This document shows, piece after piece, positions 11,066 to 19,758 of a stretch of DNA of 64,000 nt. The position numbers and the translations under genes are program-made. The DNA lies in contig CAKOGP040000435.1 of assembly GCA_933822405.4 (NCBI GenBank), forward strand, positions 1-64,000, read 5' to 3'. The stretch is from Cylindrotheca closterium (Eukaryota; Bacillariophyta; Bacillariophyceae; Bacillariales; Bacillariaceae). Each line of letters begins with the position of its first letter. Positions within the stretch are counted from its first letter, which is position 1. The notes under the pieces are model-generated. The model did no database searches, had not been told where the DNA came from, and saw only the letters and a program-made list of their open reading frames with translations.

Positions 11066-11122
11066 ATGTCTACGACATTATTGCCACTCAAGGCATGGCC
11101 ATGGCCGGAACCTATTATTGAA
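11066..11122 (+). pseudogene. Duplicated 3' tail of the GDPH gene
   Basis: Just behind the stop of the third GDPH gene, 11068-11120 again encodes VYDIIATQGMAMAGTYY and a stop, a diverged copy of that gene's own last 16 residues. The bases around it (TGAAAA..., GCATATTAT) are also repeated, so an unequal tandem duplication of about 80 bp copied the end of the gene and its 3' flank. It has no start codon of its own and is probably transcribed as part of the 3' UTR. Confidence 0.8.
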
Positions 11123-11207
11123 AACTTCAAAAAAAACAACGAATGCATATTATAATCGAAATAAAATAAAATAAAACCAACAAACACCCACACCTTGATA
11201 GTAGTGT

Positions 11208-13004
11208 TTAAAAATGTCCCGTAGCTGTGCAGTGCTGGTTCAAAGCGTGTGGGTTGCTAAACTGTTTGTAGCAAAACTTGCATTGATGGGTATGAACAGC
11301 GCCATTGTGATTGTCGAGGGCTTGGACAGAACCAAATACACGGTTGCAAATCTGGCACGTTCGTGACGCCTTTTCTCTTTCAGCGTTGGCTACTAGCCGT
11401 ATCGCCATCTCTCGTGCATTGTCGGCCAGCCGTTTTTCATTATCGCATGTTTGTACATGGTTGTTCAATAATTTGGAGGCGTCCCCTTCCAACCTATGAC
11501 GTTTTGAATCGTGTTCTACAATGGACGCTACCAAGTTGCGTCGCCGCTCTTCGAGAGTCTCCAGTGCCTCGTCCACTTCTATTAACTTGTTTCTTGTTTC
11601 TTCTTCCGCATCGATGCTGCTTCCTGCTTGTTCCGCACTAGTTCTCTGCCTTTTTCGAGTGTATCCTTTACTCGTATGAACCCGAGGATTTCTCATAATC
11701 TCAGCAAGTTCACCAATGGTACAATCACGACGGAATAGTTGTGTCCTCCCTTGGCTCGGATGATCTAAGACTGTACCGATAGTTCTTGTCGTATAATAGA
11801 CATTGATTCGAGTTTTCGTGGGTCCATCTTTGGAAAACGAAATAATTCGACTCTCTTCATTCAATCCAATCTCTTGGATTCCTTCAATGGCACATGCCAC
11901 CCCCCTGACAAAATCAATCGTCCAACTTATTGGCAATGATGAAGCAGGCGGTGAACTCATCATGACTAAAGAATTCCCGTTTGGAGCACTACAAGGAGTT
12001 AGCATTGAATAGTCATCTCGTCTATCAAAGACCCATCCAGTTGTCCCTTTGACGCGGTAAAACTTTACTCCATTGGCCCCAATAATCTGACGATCGCACG
12101 TCAAGATAGCACCTGGAGGATATTCTGTAGGAAAGCGATACTGGAAGAGATCAATGGGTTGCTTGCGCAACTGAATTCTGTTCACCACTTTCCAATACCA
12201 AAGCCCCGTCCCAATTAAGACTTCTCTCATTACCTGTTGACAATATTTGTATCCAAAAAGCCACCCCATTCCATTTGTCAAACGCAAAAATGGGCCATTG
12301 CTTTCGCCATGCGGCGATTGTCGAAGGTAGTCACCGACGACTAGATTTCCTACATCGGCGATGCAATTTGGTATCTTTGCTTCCTCTCCAACGTCTGGTT
12401 GATCTCTCATCGCGACGCCATCATTACTTGTTATTTGATAGGCAAAAAGACCACAAGCGATGCTGTGTTCCGGAACTAGCATAAACCGAGCGCCACGCTT
12501 GTCAAAGACCCAAGACGATATGGAACCTTGGATGCGATAGAAGGTCGTCGATCCATCAATTACTTTCCGGTCGCAGTAGATCTTTTGCTGTGGCGGAAGA
12601 GTTATCCCAGGTAGAACAAAATTATTCAGATCAGTGCTTGCGCAATCATCAATGGGGTGGTTCCGAAGTAGTATTCCAACTGGATTGTTGTCTACATAAA
12701 AGCACCAAAGACCCGATTCGACTGGAACAGGCTCCATGATGACGGGTCCGTTCCCATTGCTGGAGAATGCCCTATCAAATAACCAGCCAGATCCATCGGC
12801 AAGTCTCAAGAATTTGGGACCTCCTTTATTATTGTTGTTGTCGTGATCTACTTGAATAATGCAATCAATGGAAACCAAATTCCCATTCTTGGCTTGTATC
12901 TTTGTTTTATAGGCATCATCCCAACTAGGTGCAGATCTAACAACAATGGGATATTCTGCGTCTATCACACGATAAACGAAACAACCTGCTTGTTTATTGC
13001 TCAT
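11208..13004 (-). CDS. Four SH3-like repeats with coiled coil and two C2H2 zinc fingers
   Basis: 598 residues, no intron. The N-terminal half has four similar SH3-like units (about residues 7-80, 95-172, 185-252, 265-330), each ending with a GWLFDR, SWVFDKR, GWLFGY or GWVFDRR signature, as in bacterial-type SH3 repeats. Residues 395-450 form a basic segment with a VYYTTRTIGT motif; 465-545 is a charged heptad-like coiled coil. Two C2H2 fingers close the protein: C550-C553-H566-H571 and C575-C578-H591-H597, both with C-x2-C-x12-H spacing. The first finger's AVHTH and the second's TATGHF ends fit the compact double-finger type. The pairing of SH3-like repeats with fingers is not one I can name; a nuclear or RNA/DNA-associated scaffold is a guess. 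Convergent with the GDPH gene, whose stop lies 170 bases away. Confidence 0.85.
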   Translation of the reverse strand: MSNKQAGCFVYRVIDAEYPIVVRSAPSWDDAYKTKIQAKNGNLVSIDCIIQVDHDNNNNKGGPKFLRLADGSGWLFDRAFSSNGNGPVIMEPVPVESGLWCFYVDNNPVGILLRNHPIDDCASTDLNNFVLPGITLPPQQKIYCDRKVIDGSTTFYRIQGSISSWVFDKRGARFMLVPEHSIACGLFAYQITSNDGVAMRDQPDVGEEAKIPNCIADVGNLVVGDYLRQSPHGESNGPFLRLTNGMGWLFGYKYCQQVMREVLIGTGLWYWKVVNRIQLRKQPIDLFQYRFPTEYPPGAILTCDRQIIGANGVKFYRVKGTTGWVFDRRDDYSMLTPCSAPNGNSLVMMSSPPASSLPISWTIDFVRGVACAIEGIQEIGLNEESRIISFSKDGPTKTRINVYYTTRTIGTVLDHPSQGRTQLFRRDCTIGELAEIMRNPRVHTSKGYTRKRQRTSAEQAGSSIDAEEETRNKLIEVDEALETLEERRRNLVASIVEHDSKRHRLEGDASKLLNNHVQTCDNEKRLADNAREMAIRLVANAEREKASRTCQICNRVFGSVQALDNHNGAVHTHQCKFCYKQFSNPHALNQHCTATGHF

Positions 13005-13309
13005 ATTATTGTTATTTTAATACATCATCATTTGTCAAAATTAAACGTACTGTAGATGATGGGATGACGTAAGGGAGAAAGGGGTGAGACGACGTCCAGA
13101 CGATGCCACCAAAAAGTGCGCGTATCATGCGGGCGGTGTCATGTTTTATTATATTCTGGCCACGTCACTTTTCCCGAACCATTCGATCAAACTTCGTCAT
13201 TCGAAAAATAATCGTAATCGTCACATCAATCACAAATCACAAATCATAATATTACGATTGCAATAAGCATTACCATCATCATCATCTACTCTGATCAAAC
13301 AACAACAAA
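13005..13309. promoter_or_regulatory. Divergent intergenic region of 305 bp
   Basis: Shared upstream DNA of the zinc-finger gene (left, minus strand) and the rubredoxin gene (right, plus strand). It likely holds both promoters. I see no defined motif beyond short ATC/CAT repeats near 13270-13285 in the rubredoxin leader. Confidence 0.5.
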
Positions 13310-13782
13310 ATGAAGTCTTTCCTAGCCATCATACTCGTCGCTTTCCTGTCCTTTGTTTCCCCCTCTGCTGCGTTCACAACACCTTCTATTTCCGAGGCTT
13401 CTAATATTAGAACAGTATCCACCACCACGAGCCTAGCCTTTGGTCCTTTCGGACAACCCAAGGATGATGGAAGCCCAGGAGATTATCTGTGCAAGGTAGG
13501 AGCATATAATTGTTTGTGCCGCTGAAATATGGGATCATGCCTGGTTCGCAACTTTTCATTTCAATTTCCATTCATTCCCGCTAATTCTTTATGCACACAT
13601 ATTTGCTTCATAACTCACAATTTTAGGACTGTGGATATGTCTTTACCAAGGGACCAAAGGCATGGGCTGCACTAGACGACAAGTACAAGTGCCCTCCTTG
13701 TGGAGCACCAAAGTTCCGATTCAAGAAAATCCCAAAGGGCTCGGCAGATGGAAAAGTTGAAGTCAAGAAGAGTTGGTTCTAG
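13310..13782 (+). CDS. Plastid-targeted rubredoxin-domain protein
   Basis: Two exons, 13310-13495 and 13627-13782, joined in phase 0 (intron 13496-13626, GT-AG, 131 nt); 113 residues. The N-terminus is a signal peptide ending in PSAAFTTP, which resembles the heterokont plastid motif with a Phe at the cleavage site, so import into the complex plastid is likely. The mature part has a rubredoxin iron site: YLCKDCGYVF and KCPPCGAPKF, two CxxC pairs that hold one Fe. The intron falls between Lys and Asp of the first CxxC, so unspliced message lacks the second cysteine and reaches a stop at once. Plant and algal membrane rubredoxins (RBD1/ENH1 type) act in photosystem assembly; those usually have a C-terminal membrane helix, which is missing here, so this may be a soluble relative. 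Confidence 0.88.
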
Positions 13783-13994
13783 AGGATGGCTATGACTGAC
13801 TGAATGACTATATAGATGGATATTACACTATACTAGAAGGCTATATTGAATTTTTCAAATTTGTCTTCGTCAGATATCCCTGCGTATCGGTTTGTTGTTC
13901 ATGTTGGGAGAAATGGAACCACATTCAGAAAAATCGGGATCAGAGGCCGAATATACATATTATGGAATCAAGAAATCGTCATTCACATTCACAT

Positions 13995-15869
13995 TCAAAT
14001 CCTAATATACTTTTGTCGTAACTTGTCTTCTTCCAATGATAGCAGTACATGGTCCTTGTACTTTCGCTGCCAGAATCCTAGCTTTTTGGGAATGTTGGGA
14101 TGCTTGAACCATTGAGTCTCATCTTCCAAGGTGCGCTGAAATGTTTCTTCCATCTTGGCAGCCAGCTCTGGGACCAATCTTCGATTGGCACAAGCCACAT
14201 TGGACCAAGAGTGTACATCGTAGTAGGACATCCAACACTCTGTGATTCTCCAAAGTCGGTCTCGTCCCGCCCAGTAACAGACCATGCTGGCTTGTTCATC
14301 CAATAATTCGATGATATCGTACAAGTGTTGTCGCTTCCACGATCCCATCCAATTGTATTCAAACTCGAGATATTCCACTCGTTCCAGTACCTTGGAAGTG
14401 GCACCCAATAAGACGTCTCCGTCAAAACCTTCCACGTCAATGCTCAGCACATTGATATTCTGACTAGAAGGTGCCTGCACTTTACGTTCCACAAACTCTA
14501 ATAGAGAATACACCTTGACCATTTCGCAATCCTGCTTGGAGCCACCTCTGCAGTCTCCCAGTCCAATGTTTTCCACTCCAGCCGCCTTGCCTCCACTGCG
14601 AAAGGGCATTTCGCCACTATTCCTGGAAACGGCACCGTGTGTCACAACCAATCCCTTGTCCGTGTATCCAAGTGTTTCAGCAGACTGCTGTAGCTTGTGA
14701 TAGGTTTGTGGCATTGGTTCGATGCAGTGCATTTCTCCCCGAGGACGAAGAATCATTTTGCTAGAATTATTGGATGCGTGATGGTCATCATTCAGAATGG
14801 GAAAGACGTCGGCAGCCGAGTCTTGATTGCAAACGGATAGGTGCAATGATTCACTCCCATCACTAGTCATGGCTTGTTTCCACTTTGCTTTGTCAATATC
14901 CGCGTCATAGGTTCCCATTCGCAACGTATTAATGGCATCAAACCCCTTGTTGCATCCAATCGAAATACCCAAGAACTGTTGAGATTCGTGTTGCAAATTA
15001 TTGAGTGACGACGACGACGACGACGACGACCATAGCTGTTTCCCTTGAGACGATTGATCAATATGACCATTGTAGTGTTCTCTTTGCAGGTCCAAATAGT
15101 AGTCTTCCAACCAGGTAGCATTTGGACATTTGGTGGCAGCCGTCAGACTGCAGACTTGGAAAAATGAAATCTTTCGAACGTGCTGCCGAACACAGGTTTC
15201 GGGTGGCATGTGATGGCGAACTTTCATCAGCTGGTCAGTGGTACAAAGTGGAGGCTTGGGAAACAACATTATTGCTTTGCTTTCTGGTGTTTGACCGATG
15301 GTAGAAAATGACGGCAAGACTGCTTTCCTTTCTGGTTTGGTAGAAGTTTTTTTCGTAGAAGATGATGGTATTATTTTGCCAGTGATATCGTCCAGACTCA
15401 TCGCTATGTAATTGGAGTCACCTCGCCGATTGCTGGAGAGGAAGACCGAAATCAATGCCAGCGCCACTAGAAGAATCCTAGCTTTATTGCCTCGACTTTT
15501 GATCCTCTTTTTCTTTTTCCTCAGCGACAGGTGATTACTTAAGCCAAACTGAAAGAGACTCCTTAAATGGGCGAGAAAGCTGGAAACAATAGAGGACATC
15601 GAATGTTTCCCGTCACGCCGTCTGGTGTTTGTGAATGACTGCTGGGAACTTGGACTTATTCCGTGTGGAGATTCCCGCTGTATTTTGGTAGGACATTCCT
15701 CCTCCAATTCCAAGAAAGTATCATTATATGGCGACCATCTTGATGATAAGGGTAGAGTTTCGGCTTTCGTATGCTGCTGCTTGGTTGGCGTGAATTGTAG
15801 ATGTCTTATTGTTGTTTCAGGAGAATGATGATGACTCGTCCTGTCAATAATTGGAGAAGGGCGGCTCAT
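13995..15869 (-). CDS. FkbM-type methyltransferase, type II membrane protein
   Basis: 624 residues, no intron. A basic cytoplasmic N-terminus (KKKKRIKSRGNK at about 118-129) precedes a single membrane helix near 130-145 (ARILLVALALISVFL), so a Golgi or ER luminal enzyme is likely. The C-terminal domain fits the FkbM (Methyltransf_21) family: GISIGCNKGFDA at 301-312 resembles the SAM loop, HCIEPMPQTY at 381-390 the acidic strand-2 end, and NVLSIDVEGFDGDVLLGA at 473-490 is the family's hallmark DxEG motif. FkbM enzymes O-methylate sugars or other hydroxyl groups; the substrate here cannot be read. An eight-serine run at about residue 281 comes from a GAC/GTC microsatellite at 15008-15031. Convergent with the rubredoxin gene (212 bases between stops). 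A second, broken FkbM copy of another subtype lies at 62474-63085. Confidence 0.82.
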   Translation of the reverse strand: MSRPSPIIDRTSHHHSPETTIRHLQFTPTKQQHTKAETLPLSSRWSPYNDTFLELEEECPTKIQRESPHGISPSSQQSFTNTRRRDGKHSMSSIVSSFLAHLRSLFQFGLSNHLSLRKKKKRIKSRGNKARILLVALALISVFLSSNRRGDSNYIAMSLDDITGKIIPSSSTKKTSTKPERKAVLPSFSTIGQTPESKAIMLFPKPPLCTTDQLMKVRHHMPPETCVRQHVRKISFFQVCSLTAATKCPNATWLEDYYLDLQREHYNGHIDQSSQGKQLWSSSSSSSSLNNLQHESQQFLGISIGCNKGFDAINTLRMGTYDADIDKAKWKQAMTSDGSESLHLSVCNQDSAADVFPILNDDHHASNNSSKMILRPRGEMHCIEPMPQTYHKLQQSAETLGYTDKGLVVTHGAVSRNSGEMPFRSGGKAAGVENIGLGDCRGGSKQDCEMVKVYSLLEFVERKVQAPSSQNINVLSIDVEGFDGDVLLGATSKVLERVEYLEFEYNWMGSWKRQHLYDIIELLDEQASMVCYWAGRDRLWRITECWMSYYDVHSWSNVACANRRLVPELAAKMEETFQRTLEDETQWFKHPNIPKKLGFWQRKYKDHVLLSLEEDKLRQKYIRI

Positions 15870-16360
15870 TGGATTTTTTAAATGACAGATAGCAATGGGG
15901 AAGCCCGATTTGTTTGGTTATGCTTGAGAAATTGCAATGGTTGCAGTGCTAGCGTCAGTTTGTTTCATTTCAAGTCTTCGATGCAATATACTATGATGAC
16001 TGTATTTTATACATGATAATGATAATAATAAACGTCATCATCCATTTCGTCTATAATATTTTTTATCATTCTTGTCACTTCAAATGACCAATTCGATCGC
16101 ATGATGAACATACCATTGCGATGTAAAACCTATAACCAGTAGGATGTGCATGTTTGCTTCATCATTCATTCTATCTTCATGTTGTATCCTTATTTTGCTG
16201 CATTCATTCTATCTTTATGTTATATCCTAATATGTATCTACCTTCTTCTATTGAAAAATTTTCTTCAGACTTCAGGCTCTAGTATACCACCATGATTTCT
16301 CTTGTTCGTCCACCGTTTATATCTTTCCTCTTGTGGAAAACGTCATTGTACGCATTCATT
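15870..16360. other. Intergenic, about 490 bp
   Basis: AT-rich sequence upstream of the FkbM gene and downstream of the small secreted-protein gene. A TTCATTCTATCTT(C/T)ATGTT(G/A)TATCCT segment is duplicated at about 16161-16230. Nothing coding is visible. Confidence 0.5.
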
Positions 16361-16603
16361 CTAAAATCGATTGTTCATTCTAGTAGCACGGCCATTGCGA
16401 CGAGCCGAGGGCGATGCCATCCAATCGTGGTGACCCAAGTCGTCAAAGTTACCAATGGTTGGGATGGCATTCGGCGGGTGCTGATCATGGCTCTCCATTT
16501 GCTGTTGTTGAAGGACTCGTGGTATATTGACGGCGTTTGCAGTCGATGCAATTAGCAGGATGAAGGATAAAATGAAGATAGATGTGTTGTGGTAGGAGCT
16601 CAT
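16361..16603 (-). CDS. Small putative secreted protein
   Basis: 80 residues from the ATG at 16603; the frame is open further upstream (to 16786), but the stretch before this ATG has no protein-like character. Residues 1-25 (MSSYHNTSIFILSFILLIAS...) form a good signal peptide with an ANA cleavage site. The mature part of about 55 residues has a QQQQ run, a GNFDDLGHHDWMASPSARR segment and a basic end, with no cysteines. No family recognised. It stands alone between intergenic regions. The signal peptide is the main support; transcription is not demonstrated. Confidence 0.45.
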   Translation of the reverse strand: MSSYHNTSIFILSFILLIASTANAVNIPRVLQQQQMESHDQHPPNAIPTIGNFDDLGHHDWMASPSARRNGRATRMNNRF

Positions 16604-17842
16604 GGTGTGTCGTTCTTCGGGAATTAAGATGAAGATCTTTGCTTCTTCAATGGGTGATACTATGCGATGATGGGACAATGGATTTATGAGCACCTCTGTG
16701 GAAGGTGCAGATTTCAAAGATGTTTTCATGGCGCACTTCGCTGTTTTGTCATGTACGATTGATTGGTCTCGCTGGAAGCGTGGCATGAAGTATATCCATC
16801 ATTCTCAGCATTCTTTTCTTGGACCGTTGGATGCGATGCATGCGCATGAAATATTCAATAATGTGATTCTGAGATTTCTCATTTTTATTACATGCATATA
16901 TTCTCTTTATCATTTCGTGATGAGCGTGATCTGGCCGTTTTGCAAGTTCCGTCCATCGTGCGTCAAACCAGAGCAGTGACCGCTTAAAAGTTGAAAGTAT
17001 AATAATATTGTGGGTCAATGTTTAATATATAAGGCGGGAGAGGACAGAAATTTTAAAGTTTCTCCCGCGAAATAAATATAATGGCAGCTTTAATTTGGTA
17101 AAAACGGTGGTGAAAATATAAAATACCGTATATGAATATGGGGACGTTCATGCTTCCGGCCAAGTTGAAAGTGGGACCGACGCAAAGACCATCTAGCAAA
17201 GGTACGTGTACCAGGCACCAGCGCAGGTACGTGTACTAAAAGTGCCTGTGTATGGTATGATTGGGCAACACACACTTGTTTTCAGCACGAAGTTGTTTTG
17301 TTTGTTAAGAAACTGAGAAATACGCACAACGACTTCCACGCCAAGGAAAGAGAAATTGATCATCTCTTTCATTGAGTCTAGGTTGTTGTGTTTAACGTCG
17401 CATTGTACACGTTTTATTACGTTCTCACACAGCTTCGGTTGGATCAAATTGTGCTGTTTGTGAGAGGCAATGATAATGAAGATGGTACGTTGAATGGGGA
17501 CTAAGGAAGTCCGCATCACAATAACGTCAAACGCACACCTGTCCGTTAAGAGTTTTTCGAGAAGTTTTGGAAATGTGCAATTCTCACCTTGAGAATATAT
17601 CCCTGCGGTATACGATCGCCATATATTAATATTACGGTTGTATGGTCATCTCGTTCATGTCATGTCATGTCATGCTATGCTATGCTTCATACCAAGACGA
17701 AAACTATGCTAGTCCGAATAAAACCAGTATAAACGTATCAATTCCATTCATTATATAATAATTCATATTGTAGAATATTAGAAAGTCGGACCGTTCTTCA
17801 TTAGAATCGTTTGATCTCGCATGCAAAGACACCAGCACTATT
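16604..17842. other. Intergenic, 1.2 kb
   Basis: No supported gene. Short overlapping frames on both strands lack protein-like features. A CATGT/CATGC pentamer run occurs at 17653-17686 and a CAGGTACGTGTAC repeat at about 17200-17238. Confidence 0.5.
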
Positions 17843-18879
17843 CTAGACAAGCAACTTCTTGATCACCTCCAAATGACCATCACAACAAGACCTTCGGACT
17901 AGCAACATGACCAGGCCCAAATCATCCTTGCAACATATCATTCCAAATGGCGTCATTCCAGCTGTGGCTTCGGCATGAGCATCAGCACCCTTTTCGACTA
18001 GAAACTTGACTAACTCCCAATGACCCTTCCCACATGCCCAGAGCAATGGTGTCTCTCCACATCTTCTTTTGGCATTGATGTCAGCACCATTATTGACGAG
18101 CCATTTGATTAGCCTCAAATTTCCCTCATGGCATGCCATATGCAATGATGTGTTTCCTTCAGCGTCTGTGGCATTCACGTCAGCACCCTTATCAAGTAGC
18201 AAATTAACTACCTCCAATCGACACTCGTCGCGCGCCTTGTACAATGATGTCTTTCTTCCATCATCGTTCGTTGCATCAATGTCAGCACCGTTCTCGATTA
18301 GCAACTTCACTATCTCTAAATGACTTTCATCGCATGCATAGTGCAATGGTGTTTTCCCACCATATCTGTCTTGGACATTGATGTCAGCGACCTTCTCGAG
18401 TAGCAACTTGACCATCTCTAAATGACCTCCTTCGCATGCCGTATGCAAAGGGGTGTTTCCACCACTGTCTTGGGCATCAATTTCAGCACCCTTCCTCAGT
18501 AGCAATTTGACAACCTCTAAATGGCCATCGTAGCATGCAAAATGCAATGGTGTGTTTCCATCATCGTTTATGGTATCAATTTCAGCACCTTTCTTCAGTA
18601 GCAACTTGACAACCTCTAAATGACCCTTGTGGCATCCATAGTACAACGGTGTGTCTCCACATTGGTTATTGGCGTTAATGTCAGCACCCCTCTCTAGTAG
18701 CAACTTGACAACCCCGAAATGACCTTCATCGCATGCCTTATGCAATGGTGTCATGTTTCCTTGGCATTTGCATCCGCGCCTTTATTCAACAAAGTTCGAA
18801 CGCGCGACAGTTTTCCTTTTCGCACAGCTTTGTGCAGCAGCCCATCATTCATCGCATCAGTACGAATATTCTCGTTCAT
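17843..18879 (-). pseudogene. Ankyrin-repeat gene with 5' frameshift
   Basis: From 18754 down to 17843 the frame encodes 303 residues: eight or nine ankyrin repeats of 33-34 residues (TPLHxAC.xGHLEVVKLLLEKGADI consensus). Upstream, from an ATG at 18879, a second frame encodes another repeat (NDGLLHKAVRKGKL, RTLLNKGADANAKE) and then meets TGA at 18751-18753. Comparison with the internal repeats suggests about 7 bases were lost between NAKE and MTPLH (near 18755-18765), which breaks the frame. The C-terminal end also skips most of a repeat in frame (LLVRRSCCDGHLEV). So the locus is either a pseudogene or a gene that now starts at 18754. Ankyrin repeats mediate protein binding; no partner domain is present. 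Decayed relatives follow at 19164-19399. Confidence 0.78.
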
Positions 18880-19163
18880 TTTATTCTACTATCCTCTTGG
18901 CGGTTGTTGTCGTGAAAGTATTATATTGTGATCCGCGGTTATTTGCATCAAGATTCAAGATCAGATTGAAAAAGTCAGACGCGTTATATATGAAACGGCC
19001 CAAAGAATAGGCCCAAGGTATTGGGACTCTAGAAGCTCCTTCGGTTGAGTACAGAACTAGACCTTAGTCATCAGGTCCACGCACGTAAGCACTCTCAAGT
19101 GCCTTTCTACAGACATCTAGAATTCTCTCTTTAAAACTCTTCTGTAAAGGTTGGGTTAATATA

Positions 19164-19399
19164 TTATAGTAGATTCAGTCCCTCAATTCTTTTATATGTT
19201 GTCATCTTGAGTCTTGCTGCTACTCGACCCTTGGCATCAATATCAGCACCCTTCTCAATTAGCAACTCAATAACCTCCAAATGACCGTTGTCACGCATGC
19301 CTTATTGTGCAATGGCTTGTCAGCACCCTTCTCGAGTAGCAACTTGAATATCTGCCAATGACCATTAGGGCATGCCTTGTGATTGGCATGATTCTCCAT
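19164..19399 (-). pseudogene. Degenerate ankyrin-repeat fragments
   Basis: Reading from an ATG at 19399, one frame gives HKACPNGHWQIFKLLLEKGAD and then shifts; after a frame change a second gives DNGHLEVIELLIEKGADIDAK and runs to a stop at 19164. These are about two ankyrin repeats with internal deletions, clearly related to the gene at 17843-18879 and lying upstream of it in the same orientation. They look like the remnant of a formerly longer gene or a tandem copy. Confidence 0.75.
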
Positions 19400-19758
19400 A
19401 TTTATTCTTTTGGCTTATTCTATTTTTTAAAATATATCGGAGCAAACATTTTGTTGCGGTATATCGAATGAATCTCTATAGTGTACGCACACGTGTACAC
19501 GTACCCGTGCGACGGGGGGTTATTATTTATCGCCATGGTGCAAGACAAAAATATGTTATTGTATTGCGCATGCATGTACAGCACGCCGCGCACAAACAAA
19601 AAATACAAAACAAGAAATGATTGATACCGTTGTATATATAATTTCCTAGGGTCACCGCATATAGCAAAGACGCATTACTCGACAGCATAGCACCTCTCTT
19701 CACCAGCGAGTCGTTACGACAGTATTTACAAGCGGTAAATGAATAAGCTGAAAAGGAG
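19400..19758. other. Intergenic, about 360 bp
   Basis: Upstream region of the acidic coiled-coil gene. Contains GTACACG/CGTGTAC-rich sequence at 19486-19510. No gene seen. Confidence 0.5.
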
